A DNA stretch of 64,000 nt, taken from Microbacterium sp. (lineage in GTDB: Bacteria; Actinomycetota; Actinomycetes; Actinomycetales; Microbacteriaceae). Each line of letters opens with the position of its first letter. Position 1 is the stretch's first letter. The notes under the pieces were generated by a model that was given only the letters and a program-made list of their open reading frames with translations, had not been told where the DNA came from and searched no databases. A program made the position numbers and the translations under genes. Shown piece after piece: positions 52,374 to 61,466 of this stretch. The DNA lies in contig JAFKIL010000003.1 in the NCBI GenBank assembly GCA_017306415.1, positions 1-64,000 of the forward strand. Reading direction: 5' to 3'.

Positions 52374-53182
52374 GCGCCCGTGACGCGCGCGACCTGCCCG
52401 GGAACTCCCCGTTCCTCCACGGGCCCGCCTGCGTCGACGCCGGGCGTGCGGATGCCGATGTCGAGGTACGAGTCGAGCCCCACGACAACACCGCGCGCGG
52501 CCACCGCATGCGCGATCGCCAGTCGGATCCCCGGCCCGTAGGCGAGCGCCGGATCGACGGTGTCGTGCACGATGGTCAGCGACTCCCCCGGACCCGACAG
52601 GACGACCTCCTGGCGCGCGACCACACCGGGCCGGCGCATCGAGTGGATCGGGATGCTCGCGACCTGCTGACCGCGAGCCCTCTGGTCGACATGCGGCGAG
52701 GCGACCGGGCCGACGTCACCGCGGGCGGCCGCCATGAGCTCGGCCGTGCGGGTGGCGGTGCCGCTCGGAGAGTCGACCTTGGTCTCGCGATGAGCCTCGA
52801 CGATCTCGATGGACGGGAAGAACCGGGCCGCCGCGGCAGCCAGCGCACTGCCCACGACCGATCCGATCGAGAAGTTCGGGATGAACACGGCCCCCGTGCC
52901 CGCGGCGTCCACCAGCGGTCGCACGAGCGCGATGCGCTCTGCGGACCAGCCCGACGTGCCGATGAGGATGTTGATCCCGCGCTCGACAGAGGCCCTCACG
53001 ACGTCGATCGACACCGCCGGCGTCGACGCATCGATCACGAGGTCGGCCCCCTCGATGAGCGAGATGTCGTCTCGCGAAGAGAGCGTCGCGTGGATTTCGA
53101 GACCCGGCTCGGCCGCCACGACATCGCGGATGACGCCCCCGAGCTTGCCGGTGCCGCCGACGATGGCCACGCGTGTCGTCAT
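52370..53182 (-). CDS. dapB: 4-hydroxy-tetrahydrodipicolinate reductase
   Basis: DapB reduces the DapA product in the diaminopimelate pathway. The 270-residue protein has the nucleotide-binding AIVGGTGKLGGVIRD, the catalytic-lysine block EAHRETKVDSPSGTA, GTSGWSAERI and IPNFSIGS. The ATG at 53182 is 6 bases after TAGGCT, so the mRNA is probably leaderless. The downstream membrane gene overlaps the stop. Confidence 0.95.
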   Translation of the reverse strand: MTTRVAIVGGTGKLGGVIRDVVAAEPGLEIHATLSSRDDISLIEGADLVIDASTPAVSIDVVRASVERGINILIGTSGWSAERIALVRPLVDAAGTGAVFIPNFSIGSVVGSALAAAAARFFPSIEIVEAHRETKVDSPSGTATRTAELMAAARGDVGPVASPHVDQRARGQQVASIPIHSMRRPGVVARQEVVLSGPGESLTIVHDTVDPALAYGPGIRLAIAHAVAARGVVVGLDSYLDIGIRTPGVDAGGPVEERGVPGQVARVTGA

Positions 53183-53188
53183 GGTCCC

Positions 53189-53194
53189 AGCCTA
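53189..53194 (-). promoter_or_regulatory. -10 box of dapB (leaderless)
   Basis: TAGGCT on the minus strand, 6 bases before the ATG of dapB. The same hexamer and spacing occur at the divergent GNAT gene. Confidence 0.55.
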
Positions 53195-53294
53195 CGGGCT
53201 CCCTGCGAGGCCCCCGGCGTCATCCACAGGCGGCGTGCCGGTTCAGGAAGCGAACAGCTCGACGCACATCGCCGGCCGGGAGACCGGCCGTGGC

Positions 53295-53300
53295 TAGGCT
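53295..53300 (+). promoter_or_regulatory. -10 box of the GNAT gene (leaderless)
   Basis: TAGGCT is 6 bases before the ATG at 53307. There is no Shine-Dalgarno. Confidence 0.55.
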
Positions 53301-53306
53301 GGTCTA

Positions 53307-53777
53307 ATGGTGTCCGTCCGTCCCACGGCAGCGGACTCGACCGAGGCGCGCCAGCTCCTGGCCGAGTACTTCGGGATGCGCGCGGCCACGTTCCCCGGCG
53401 CGTACACGCCGGTCTTCCCCGCCCCTGAATCGTTCGACCCACCCGCGGGAGTCTTCCTCATCGTCGCCGACGAGGGCGAGTTGGCGGGATGCGGCGGCAT
53501 CCGGCGCATCCCGGACGGGCCGCGCGGCATCCGCTACGAGGTCAAGCACCTCTTCCTGCGTCCGGCGACCCGCGGCCGCGGCTGGGGGCGCCTGCTGCTC
53601 GACGAGCTCGAGCGTCATGCTCGCGAATGGGGAGCGGGCGACCTCGTCCTCGACACCCACCACACCCTCGAGGCCGCGGCGGGTCTGTACGCCAGCGCGG
53701 GCTTCGTTCCCGTCGAGGCGTACAACGACAACCCGAACGCGACGCGCTGGTACGCGAAGCCGCTCTGCGCGGACTAG
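53307..53777 (+). CDS. GNAT family N-acetyltransferase
   Basis: This 156-residue GNAT enzyme has the acetyl-CoA loop LRPATRGRGWGRLLLDELERHAREWG (near 83-107) and the C-terminal ASAGFVPVEAYNDN motif. The first 60 residues carry an extra TFPGAYTPVFPAPESFDPP loop. Substrate unknown. The gene converges with the histidine phosphatase gene, overlapping by four bases. Confidence 0.86.
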   Translation: MVSVRPTAADSTEARQLLAEYFGMRAATFPGAYTPVFPAPESFDPPAGVFLIVADEGELAGCGGIRRIPDGPRGIRYEVKHLFLRPATRGRGWGRLLLDELERHAREWGAGDLVLDTHHTLEAAAGLYASAGFVPVEAYNDNPNATRWYAKPLCAD

Positions 53778-54376
53778 ACCGGCGGGACCTCCGGGAGTCC
53801 GGTACGCAGCTCGAACGGCAGATGGGCGAGGTCGTTGTGCGAGACGAGGGTCCACGGCCGTCCCTGCTTCTGCGCGATGACCGTCAGCCCGCAGTGGGCC
53901 TGGTTGAGGGTCATCCACCGCCACTCCGGCGCCTGCAGCACCTCTCGCACGAACCATCCGATGACGAAATTGTGCGTGATCAGCAGCTCGTGGACGTCGC
54001 CGGGCTTGCGCACGAGGAACGCGCTCACGGCGTCCTCCATCTGGGCACTCCCCGCCTCGATCTCGGCCTCGGTCACGGCCCCGAAGAACGGTTCGAACGT
54101 GGCCGGCGTCTCCGAGGTCATCCCCGTCGGAACGCAGTCGAACAGCAGCGCGGACGGCTCGGGCGACAGCGACGGGAGCCGCGCCGCGACGGCCCGTGCG
54201 GTCTCCGCCGCGCGCTCGAGCGGCGAGTGCCACACGGCGGACAGCGGGACGCCGGAGAGCCGGTCGGCGAGGAGTCCGGCCTGTCGGCGGCCCCGCGCGG
54301 ACAGTGGACCATCGCTCAGCCCGTGCTCGGCGTCCTGATGTTCGCCGTGCCGGACGAGATAGATGTAATGCGTCAC
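53774..54376 (-). CDS. Histidine phosphatase family protein
   Basis: This 200-residue phosphoglycerate-mutase-like phosphatase has the phospho-acceptor His in YLVRHGEHQD (H10), the second catalytic His in LLITHNFVIG and an acid in the SPLERAAETARAV region. The domain fits a broad-specificity phosphatase. GTG at 54376 is the start; no strong ribosome site or leaderless box is seen. The gene converges with the upstream-strand GNAT gene. Confidence 0.88.
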   Translation of the reverse strand: MTHYIYLVRHGEHQDAEHGLSDGPLSARGRRQAGLLADRLSGVPLSAVWHSPLERAAETARAVAARLPSLSPEPSALLFDCVPTGMTSETPATFEPFFGAVTEAEIEAGSAQMEDAVSAFLVRKPGDVHELLITHNFVIGWFVREVLQAPEWRWMTLNQAHCGLTVIAQKQGRPWTLVSHNDLAHLPFELRTGLPEVPPV

Positions 54377-54434
54377 GCCGGCTCTTTTCGTCGGAGAGGG
54401 GCGACCCGAACGCCCTCTCCCAGCCTAAGCGAGG

Positions 54435-55475
54435 TCAGTCCGCCGCGCGGGCGATCTCGGCCAGCTGGGCTCGGCTGAGCCGGACGCCGACGCCCTGGAC
54501 CAGCTCCTCGACGTGCGCAGCGGCGTACGCGTTCACGATCGGCGCCGCAACGACGCGCTGCGCGAGCAGCCACGCCACGGCGACCGCCGCATCCGGCACA
54601 CCGAGTTCGGAGCCGACGGCGTCGAGCGCGCGGAGCGTCCGACTGCCGCGGCGGTTCAGGCTGCCCGCGAGCTGAGCGCCACGCACCGAGAGACTCGTCC
54701 GCGCGCGCTGGCGGTGGCGACCGGCGAGGAACCCGTGCTCGAGCGCGTGCGACGGTGTCAGGGCCATTCCCTGTGCTCCGGCGACGAGACGCAGGTCACC
54801 GTCGAAGTCCCGGCGCCGCAGGACGTTGTAGGGAACGTCGAGGACCGTGAAGCGCGGGTAGCCTGCGGACGCCAGGATGCGCGCCTCGACAAGCTGCTCG
54901 GCGCCGAACCCGAATGCACCCAAGCTGCGCGCCTTGCCCGATCCGATCAGCCATTCGGCCGTGGCGAGGGTGTCTTCGAGCATGGGCGTCCCGCTCGTCG
55001 CATCGAGGTAGAGGACGTCGATGCGGTCGGTGCGCAGGCGCGTGAGGGATGCCTCGACAGCGCGCACGAGATTGACCGGCCCGAGCCCCGGATTGTCCGG
55101 GTGACTGCCGATGCGGACACCCAGCACGACGTCGTCGCGCACACCGCGCGAGTGGATCCACTGGCCGATGATGTGCTCGCTGCGTCCACCCGCGAAGCTG
55201 TCGGCCGTGTGCAGCGCGTTCCCGCCGCGCTCGAGGTATGCGTCGAGGATCTCGTGACTCGATTCGAGATCGACGTTCCAGCCGAACTCGGCACCGCCGA
55301 GCATCAGGGGGAAGATGCGCAGGCCGGTCTCGCCGAGAGCCACCCGGACGTTCTCGCCCACCGACGGGCCCTGGACGGGTATCGGTGCGGACGGATGCGT
55401 GGGAGCGGGCACGCCGGCTCCGCCCGCGGGCGCGCCGACGGACTCGGCGATCGATCCGACACCGAAGACAGACAT
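54435..55475 (-). CDS. Aldo/keto reductase fold protein, catalytic tetrad replaced
   Basis: This 346-residue protein aligns along its length with aldo/keto reductases (AKRs): a (beta/alpha)8 barrel from about residue 50 after a 40-residue Pro/Ala-rich extension. Yet the four catalytic positions are changed. The DTAxxYG block reads HTADSFAGG (Asp to His89, Tyr to Phe94), the Lys strand reads LGVRIGS (Lys to Arg121), and the His strand reads VLYLDATSG (His to Asp158). The SE of GGRSEHIIG is kept. So NADPH-dependent carbonyl reduction is unlikely; it may be a pseudoenzyme or act on another chemistry. The ATG at 55475 has GAGGGGG upstream. Confidence 0.85.
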   Translation of the reverse strand: MSVFGVGSIAESVGAPAGGAGVPAPTHPSAPIPVQGPSVGENVRVALGETGLRIFPLMLGGAEFGWNVDLESSHEILDAYLERGGNALHTADSFAGGRSEHIIGQWIHSRGVRDDVVLGVRIGSHPDNPGLGPVNLVRAVEASLTRLRTDRIDVLYLDATSGTPMLEDTLATAEWLIGSGKARSLGAFGFGAEQLVEARILASAGYPRFTVLDVPYNVLRRRDFDGDLRLVAGAQGMALTPSHALEHGFLAGRHRQRARTSLSVRGAQLAGSLNRRGSRTLRALDAVGSELGVPDAAVAVAWLLAQRVVAAPIVNAYAAAHVEELVQGVGVRLSRAQLAEIARAAD

Positions 55476-55628
55476 GACACCCCCTCACGAGCCGCTCGGG
55501 GCTGTGACCGCGAATTCCTGCGCCCCCCGGCGCGTACTTATGAGGTTAGGTCAGGCCGGAGACAGCGCCGTGCACCCAGGCATCCCGTCGGTAAACATTC
55601 GATAACACTTTCGTCACGGGCAGACGAC

Positions 55629-55661
55629 GGAATGCCCGCCCCCTGTCGGGACGGGCATTCC
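55629..55661 (-). terminator. Terminator of pnp
   Basis: A 14-bp stem with one mismatch (55629-55642 with 55648-55661) and a 5-base loop lies 24 bases after the pnp stop. No U-tract. Confidence 0.75.
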
Positions 55662-55684
55662 TTCACGTGCTGTCAGCGCGTCGC

Positions 55685-57967
55685 TCAGCCTTCGGCGGGA
55701 GCGTCTCCGGGACCCTCGCTGGCCGCGGCCGAACCCTCCTGGTCGGCGGCCTCTTCGACCACCGGCTCGAGCGAGAGCTTCCCGCGGTCGTCCACCTTGG
55801 TGATGCGGACGAGGATCTTCTGACCGACCGAGAGGACGTCCTCGACGTTCTCGACCCGCTTGCCGCCGGCGAGCTTGCGCACCTCGCTGACGTGCAGCAG
55901 CCCGTCCTTGCCCGGCATGAGCGAGATGAACGCTCCGAAGGTCGCGATCTTGACGACCGTGCCGAGGAACTGCTCACCCACCTCGGGGTTGTGCGGGTTC
56001 GCGATGGCGTTGACCTGCGCGCGGGCCGCCTCGGCGGAAGGTCCGTCGACGGCGCCGATGTAGACGGTGCCGTCCTCCTCGATCGAGATCTGCGCGCCGG
56101 TCTCGTCCTGGATCGCGTTGATCGTCTTGCCCTTGGGGCCGATCAGCTCGCCGATCTTGTCGACGGGGATCTGCACGCTGATCACGCGCGGCGCCGTCGG
56201 CGCCATCTCGTCCGGGCTGTCGATCGCCGCGTTCAGGACGCCGAGGATCGTGAGGCGGGCCTCGCGAGCCTGCTGCAGAGCCGCGGTGAGCACCGACGAC
56301 GGGATGCCGTCGAGCTTGGTGTCGAGCTGGATCGCCGTGACGAACTCGCTGGTGCCCGCCACCTTGAAGTCCATGTCGCCGAGCGCGTCCTCGGCGCCGA
56401 GGATGTCGGTCAGCGCGGCGTAGCGCGTCTGCCCGTCGACCTCGTCCGACACGAGACCCATCGCGATGCCGGCGACGGGTGCGCGCAGCGGCACACCGGC
56501 GTTCAGCAGCGACAGGGTGGACGCGCACACCGAGCCCATCGACGTCGAGCCGTTGGAGCCGAGGGCCTCGGACACCTGACGGATCGCGTAGGGGAACTCC
56601 TCGCGGCTCGGCAGCACCGGCACGAGGGCGCGCTCGGCGAGGAAGCCGTGCCCGATCTCGCGACGCTTGGGGCTGCCGACACGACCGGTCTCACCGGTCG
56701 AATAGGGCGGGAAGTTGTAGTGGTGCATGTAGCGCTTGTGCGTCACAGGCGACAGCGAGTCGATCTGCTGCTCCATCTTCAGCATGTTCAGCGTGGTGAC
56801 ACCCAGGATCTGGGTCTCGCCGCGCTGGAAGATCGCCGAGCCGTGCACGCGCGGGATGACCTGCACCTCGGCGTCGAGCGGACGGATGTCGGCGAGCCCA
56901 CGACCGTCGATGCGGACGCCCTCGGACAGGATGCGGCCGCGCACGATCTTCTTGGTCACCGACTTGTACGCGCCGGAGAACTCCCCCGACGCCGACGCGG
57001 GCAGGTGACCTGCCTCGACGGCCGCGGCGAGCTCGGCCTTCACGCGGTCCTTGACCGCGTCGTCGGCGTTCTGACGCTCGATCTTGTCCGCGATCTGGTA
57101 GACGCCGACGAGGTCGTCGTACGCGCGACCGGCGACGAAATCGTAGGTCTCCTGGCTGTACGCCGGGAAGACCGGGTAGGGCTGGATCTCCTTGGCGGCG
57201 GTGTTCGCCACGACGTTCTGCGCCGCGACGAGCTCCTTGATGAAGGGCTTCGAGGCCTCGAGACCCTGAGCGACGACCTCTTCGCTCGGCTTGACGGCGC
57301 CGCCCTTGATGAGGTTCCAGCTGCCCTCGGTCGCCTCGGCCTCGACCATCATGATCGCGACGTCGCCATCCGGCAGGACGCGACCGGCCACGATGAGGTC
57401 GAAGACGGCCTCCTCCAGCTGCGACACGTTCGGGAACGCGATCCACTGGTCGGCGTGATCCCCGTGACCGGGCATGAGGGCGAGCCGCACGCCGGCGATG
57501 GGGCCGGAGAACGGCAGACCCGAGATCTGGGTCGACAGCGACGCCGCGTTGATCGCGAGCGCGTCGTAGAACTCGCCCGGCGCGATCGAGAGCACGGTGA
57601 CGACGATCTGGATCTCGTTGCGCAGGCCGTCGACGAACGACGGGCGCAGCGGCCGGTCGATCAGACGGCAGACCAGGATCGCCTCGGTCGAGGGCCGACC
57701 CTCGCGACGGAAGAACGATCCGGGGATCTTGCCCGCCGCGTAGGCGCGCTCCTCGACGTCGACGGTGAGCGGGAAGAAGTCGAAGCCCTCTCGCGGCTGC
57801 TTGCTGGCGCTGGTCGCCGAGAGGAGCATCGTCTCCTCGTCCAGGTAGGCGGCTACGGCGCCCTGCGCCTGCTGGGCCAGGCGTCCGGTCTCGAACCGGA
57901 CCGTTCGGGTTCCGAAGCGTCCGTTGTCCAGAACGGCCTCGGCTGCGGTGATTTCAGGACCTTCCAA
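55685..57967 (-). CDS. pnp: Polyribonucleotide nucleotidyltransferase (TTG start)
   Basis: PNPase degrades RNA from the 3' end by phosphorolysis and can add tails. The 760-residue protein has two RNase PH domains (about 15-150 and 350-490) separated by a helical domain, then a KH domain ([19 protein letters not shown], about 610-670) and an S1 domain (about 680-745) before an acidic tail. No ATG or GTG begins the conserved N-terminus; the TTG at 57967, with AAGGAG 7 bases upstream, does. A structured leader precedes it. The usual partner rpsO is not upstream. Confidence 0.96.
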   Translation of the reverse strand: MEGPEITAAEAVLDNGRFGTRTVRFETGRLAQQAQGAVAAYLDEETMLLSATSASKQPREGFDFFPLTVDVEERAYAAGKIPGSFFRREGRPSTEAILVCRLIDRPLRPSFVDGLRNEIQIVVTVLSIAPGEFYDALAINAASLSTQISGLPFSGPIAGVRLALMPGHGDHADQWIAFPNVSQLEEAVFDLIVAGRVLPDGDVAIMMVEAEATEGSWNLIKGGAVKPSEEVVAQGLEASKPFIKELVAAQNVVANTAAKEIQPYPVFPAYSQETYDFVAGRAYDDLVGVYQIADKIERQNADDAVKDRVKAELAAAVEAGHLPASASGEFSGAYKSVTKKIVRGRILSEGVRIDGRGLADIRPLDAEVQVIPRVHGSAIFQRGETQILGVTTLNMLKMEQQIDSLSPVTHKRYMHHYNFPPYSTGETGRVGSPKRREIGHGFLAERALVPVLPSREEFPYAIRQVSEALGSNGSTSMGSVCASTLSLLNAGVPLRAPVAGIAMGLVSDEVDGQTRYAALTDILGAEDALGDMDFKVAGTSEFVTAIQLDTKLDGIPSSVLTAALQQAREARLTILGVLNAAIDSPDEMAPTAPRVISVQIPVDKIGELIGPKGKTINAIQDETGAQISIEEDGTVYIGAVDGPSAEAARAQVNAIANPHNPEVGEQFLGTVVKIATFGAFISLMPGKDGLLHVSEVRKLAGGKRVENVEDVLSVGQKILVRITKVDDRGKLSLEPVVEEAADQEGSAAASEGPGDAPAEG

Positions 57968-58195
57968 GAGGTCTCTCCTTCTTTGTTTAGGCTCGCACGT
58001 CCGTGTGACGCACGAGCATTTCTCGAAGGAGCGGGAACAGGCAGATATGAGCGCGCGACGATGCCGCGAGACCGCTTGCGCTGGCCACCAGTAGAAGGTC
58101 ACCGAGCCGAGTGCGAGACGCACCCGTTCGGGAACCCACCACAGGGGACCAGCTTCCTGCCGGGCCTGCTCCGTGAGCTCAGGTGTTAAGTTGAG
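57968..58195 (-). ncRNA. Structured leader of pnp (probable Actino-pnp motif)
   Basis: About 225 bases between the pnp TTG and the DUF5302 promoter contain no minus-strand gene but show hairpin potential, for example CCCGAACGGG and a CAGG/CCTG stem around GGAAGCTGG. A conserved structured RNA named Actino-pnp has been described in the 5' leaders of actinobacterial pnp genes, and position and lineage match. I recognise it by context and partial sequence memory, not by a covariance search. Confidence 0.55.
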
Positions 58196-58294
58196 CGGCC
58201 GCCACAAGAGCGGCCTCGTCGATCCTACCAGTGGGGGCGGGGACGACGCGGGGAGCACCGCGCTGACGGGGTTGGCGCGCCCGTCGCGCGTGCC

Positions 58295-58300
58295 TAGGGT
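58295..58300 (+). promoter_or_regulatory. -10 box of the DUF5302 gene
   Basis: TAGGGT ends 7 bases before the ATG at 58308. The spacer GGAGGAC could itself be a ribosome site for a longer mRNA. Confidence 0.45.
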
Positions 58301-58307
58301 GGAGGAC

Positions 58308-58493
58308 ATGAGCACCGAGCAGGAATCCCACGACGCGCCCTCCGATGAGATGAAGCGGAAGTTCCGGGAGGCGCTCGACAAGAAGAACGCCGCGCACCGG
58401 ACCGGCGAGGCGCATCTGGACGGAGAGTCGGTCGTCCACGGCGCGCACGGCCAGGCCGGACGGAAGCGCGAGTTCCGCCGCAAGAGCGGCTGA
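58308..58493 (+). CDS. DUF5302 family protein
   Basis: This 61-residue highly charged protein belongs to the actinobacterial DUF5302 family, recognised by [13 protein letters not shown] in the middle and the KREFRRKSG end. It is probably a small soluble, partly disordered protein; the basic C-terminus could bind nucleic acid, but this is speculation. The start with GGAGGA upstream is at 58308. The acidic protein encoded 21 bases downstream is probably co-transcribed. Confidence 0.8.
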   Translation: MSTEQESHDAPSDEMKRKFREALDKKNAAHRTGEAHLDGESVVHGAHGQAGRKREFRRKSG

Positions 58494-58514
58494 GCCGGAC
58501 GACAGGAGAATCCG

Positions 58515-58721
58515 ATGGTCTTCGAGCCCACTTTCCACGAGATCGACGAGCAGGCGACGCAGCTTCCCGACCTGGGCGGCGACGGCGCTGCACCGGAAGA
58601 GCCGATCGTCGCCCCCTCCGCGAGCGAGGACGACGACGCGACGGCCGATGTCGAGGGCACCGCCGCCGTCGCCACGGCGGACATCGAGGCGGACGACCTT
58701 CCGCCGTACGGCGACGACTGA
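58515..58721 (+). CDS. Small acidic hypothetical protein
   Basis: This 68-residue protein is strongly acidic and rich in Ala, Asp and Glu (for example [12 protein letters not shown]), beginning [20 protein letters not shown] and ending in [10 protein letters not shown]. No family is recognised and it looks intrinsically disordered. The ATG at 58515 has CAGGAG upstream, and it follows the DUF5302 gene closely. Its opposite charge to DUF5302 may be meaningful. It converges with the glycosyltransferase-SGNH gene. Confidence 0.6.
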   Translation: MVFEPTFHEIDEQATQLPDLGGDGAAPEEPIVAPSASEDDDATADVEGTAAVATADIEADDLPPYGDD

Positions 58722-58727
58722 GACCCG

Positions 58728-60707
58728 TCAGGTCGCCCGTACCCGCGACCGTCCCTCGCCCGTCGGCAGGTCGACGTAGGCCGTGTGCTTGGCGAGTATG
58801 CCGTCGCCGGCCGTCCGTCCGCGTACGCGCCGCCAGAGCCACGGCAGCACGTCGCGCGTGAGCCATCCGCCGGAGGGCGCCGGGTCGTCGTCGACGTGGA
58901 AGGCGGCGTCGAGACCGCTCAGTGCCTCCGCGTCCGGGACGCCGAGCACATCGGCGGCACGATAGGCCAGGAACCGGTGGCCGCGCGACCGCAGGTGCAC
59001 CTTGTCCGCAGCCCACATCTCCGGCTCGCCGATGGCAGGCTGCGAGTCGAGATCCAGGAGGATCGATCCGGTGTCGCGCGCGATGCGCCGCAGCTCCGAG
59101 TTGTACGCGGCGAAGCGGCGTGCCAGGAGCCGCGCGGCGCGCCGATGCGGGAGGAACGGCGTAACCAGCAGGACGTCCGAGCCGGCATCGCGGAGGGCGC
59201 GCACGGACCGTTCGACCTGTGCGGCCAGCGCTCGCACGTCCACGGTATGCCCCACGAGGTCGTTGGCGCCCATGAGGATCGAGACGAGATCGGGCCGCAG
59301 TTCGAGAGCGCGCGGGAGCTGCTCGTCGACCAGATCCCGCACGCGCCTGCTGCGCACAGCCAGGTTCGCGAACCGGAACGGGCCGGGCGCACGGGTCGTG
59401 TGCGCCAGGAGCTGCGCCAATCGGTCCGCCCATCCGCGATAGTTCCCGGCCGGCATGCGCGACGCGTCGCACAGTCCCTCCGTGATGGAGTCGCCCAGAG
59501 CCACGTAGGTCGACCACGACCGGGCGGACGAGGTAGCGGCCGGGACATCCGGCCGGATCGCACCCCGCAGCAGCAGTGCGTCGTCGATCGGACGAAGCCG
59601 CCGCGCATCCTCGTAGTGCTCGACGAGCTGACGGCAGAGCACCTCCCAGGTCCGGTCACGGACGCCCTCGCGTGCCGCGACCCCGAACGCCCGCCGCTTC
59701 GCGTCGTCGCCGAGCAGGTCCGATACCCGCGCCCGGAGATCGACGAGATCCCCCGGCCGGTAGAGCCAGCCGTCGACGCTCGACCGGACGAGATCGAGGG
59801 GGCCGCCGGCCCCCGTGGCCACGACGGGCACCCCGCTGGCGAGCGCCTCCTGGAGCGTCTGCCCGAACGTCTCGCTCTCCCCGGGATGGACGAACACGTC
59901 GAAACTCGCCACGGCCTCGGCGAGTTCCGTTCCGCCCAGATGCCCGGTGAACACGGCATCGGGCAGGAGTCGTTCGAGCTCGGGTCGCGACGGGCCGTCG
60001 CCGACGATGACGAGCCTCGCGTCATCAATCCCTGTGAGCGCCTTCAGGTCGGCGACCTGCTTCTCCGGAGCGAGGCGGCCGACGTATCCGATGATCCGGT
60101 CCGCACCGGCCGTGCGTGCCCGCCAGGCGTCGCTGCGCCGGTCGGGGTGGAAGCGATCGCCGTCCACTCCCCGCCCCCACCGGCGCACCCGGTCGACGCC
60201 CAGCGCCTCGAGCTGCCCGATCGACGCGGACGACGGGGCGAGCGTCAACGTCGAGCGACGGTGAAGTCGCGCGACGTGCGCCTCGGCGACCGCGGTCGCG
60301 CGCGGCAGCCCGTATCTGCGCGCGTAGGCCACGACATCCGTCTGGTAGACCGAGACCACCGGGACGTGCAGGGCGTCCGCCGCGGCGAGTCCCTGCCACC
60401 CGAGCACGAACGGCGACGCGAGGTGCACGACATCCGGACGGAACTCGCGCAGGATCGCCGTCAGCCGCGCCGCCCGGGCGAACACGACCCGCACCTGCGG
60501 GTATGACGGGAGCGGGACGGAACGCAGCAGGGCCTCCTGCGCACCATGGAGCGATGCGGTGCGTTCCGGATCGGCGTCACCCGAGCGGGCGGCGATCACG
60601 AGCGCCTCATGGCCTTCGCGCTGCAGATGCTTGAGCACCTGGAGCACGGAGCCCGTGACACCGTTCATGTGCGGGAGGAAGGACTCGGCGAGCAGTGCGA
60701 CTCTCAC
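58728..60707 (-). CDS. GT4 glycosyltransferase fused to SGNH hydrolase
   Basis: This 659-residue protein joins two enzymes. Residues 1-385 are a GT-B, GT4-type glycosyltransferase close to the actinobacterial GDP-mannose-dependent mannosyltransferases (MgtA/PimB type): [44 protein letters not shown] and the EX7E motif at E279/E287 ([13 protein letters not shown]). Residues 400-600 are an SGNH hydrolase with GDSITEG (Ser407), [14 protein letters not shown] (Asn482) and DKVH (Asp568, His571). A tail of about 60 residues follows. The frame runs unbroken through the junction. The GTG at 60707 lies 6 bases after CACTCT. Confidence 0.88.
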   Translation of the reverse strand: MRVALLAESFLPHMNGVTGSVLQVLKHLQREGHEALVIAARSGDADPERTASLHGAQEALLRSVPLPSYPQVRVVFARAARLTAILREFRPDVVHLASPFVLGWQGLAAADALHVPVVSVYQTDVVAYARRYGLPRATAVAEAHVARLHRRSTLTLAPSSASIGQLEALGVDRVRRWGRGVDGDRFHPDRRSDAWRARTAGADRIIGYVGRLAPEKQVADLKALTGIDDARLVIVGDGPSRPELERLLPDAVFTGHLGGTELAEAVASFDVFVHPGESETFGQTLQEALASGVPVVATGAGGPLDLVRSSVDGWLYRPGDLVDLRARVSDLLGDDAKRRAFGVAAREGVRDRTWEVLCRQLVEHYEDARRLRPIDDALLLRGAIRPDVPAATSSARSWSTYVALGDSITEGLCDASRMPAGNYRGWADRLAQLLAHTTRAPGPFRFANLAVRSRRVRDLVDEQLPRALELRPDLVSILMGANDLVGHTVDVRALAAQVERSVRALRDAGSDVLLVTPFLPHRRAARLLARRFAAYNSELRRIARDTGSILLDLDSQPAIGEPEMWAADKVHLRSRGHRFLAYRAADVLGVPDAEALSGLDAAFHVDDDPAPSGGWLTRDVLPWLWRRVRGRTAGDGILAKHTAYVDLPTGEGRSRVRAT

Positions 60708-60845
60708 GTGTCCAGAGTGACCGCATCGGGCCCGGCGTCAGGCGGGAATCGGCGTGGATCCCCGAGAGTTCACCGGATGCTCCCGATTCTTCACCCGTCG
60801 TCCCCCGTTCGGTGGCCGTTCACCGGCGGCTGGCACGATGCGGAG

Positions 60846-61463
60846 GTGATCGACGACGTGCTGGCGGCCATCGGCTCGGGGCCCTGGGCGCTGCCCCTCC
60901 TGTTCGGTCTGGTCTTCGCCGACGCGTTCCTCGTCGTCCTCCCCGGCGAGACGACCGTCACGGCCTTCGGAGCGCTCGCCGTCGCGAGCGGCTCGCCGCC
61001 GCTGTTCGCCGTGATCTCCGTCGCCGCGGCCGCGGCCTTCTGCGGCGACGCCTGCTGCTACCTGGTCGGCCGACGCGTCGGGCTGGAGCGGTGGCGGTGG
61101 ATGCGCCACCGGCGGGTGCGGGCGGCGCTCGCCTGGGCCGGATCGCGCCTGCGACAGGGCGCGGCGACGGTCGTGTTCACCGCGCGGTTCATCCCGTTCG
61201 CGCGCCTCGCCGTCAACCTGACGGCCGGCGCCTCGCGCGTCCCGGCACGCAGGTATCTGCCGGTCGTCGGGATCGCGGCGATCGGGTGGGCGACGTATCA
61301 GGCCGTCGTGGGCGCCGTGGTGGCCTGGCTGCTGCCGGGCGGTCCGCTGGTGGCGGTGGTGGTCTCGATCGTCGTCGCCGTCGCGCTGGGGGTTGTGACC
61401 GACGCGATCGCGGCGCGACTGTCGCGGCGCCGCGGACGGGTCTCCGCGGCGCCGCCGGACTGA
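60846..61463 (+). CDS. DedA family membrane protein
   Basis: This 205-residue DedA (SNARE-associated/VTT domain) protein likely acts as a phospholipid or undecaprenyl-phosphate translocase, as shown for other DedA members. It has hydrophobic segments from about residue 12, the E/GD motif region (VLPGETTVTAFGAL), FCGDACCYLVGRRVG and the FTARFIPFARLAVNLTAGAS block with the conserved Arg. The GTG at 60846 is 6 bases after CACGAT, supporting it over longer frames. Two Cys residues in GDACCY are unusual but not excluded. Confidence 0.88.
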   Translation: MIDDVLAAIGSGPWALPLLFGLVFADAFLVVLPGETTVTAFGALAVASGSPPLFAVISVAAAAAFCGDACCYLVGRRVGLERWRWMRHRRVRAALAWAGSRLRQGAATVVFTARFIPFARLAVNLTAGASRVPARRYLPVVGIAAIGWATYQAVVGAVVAWLLPGGPLVAVVVSIVVAVALGVVTDAIAARLSRRRGRVSAAPPD

Positions 61464-61466
61464 CGG

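Noticed and set aside
55667-58189. Open frame of 840 codons on the plus strand
   Set aside because: Antisense to pnp over its whole length; the pnp frame has KH, S1 and PH domains intact.
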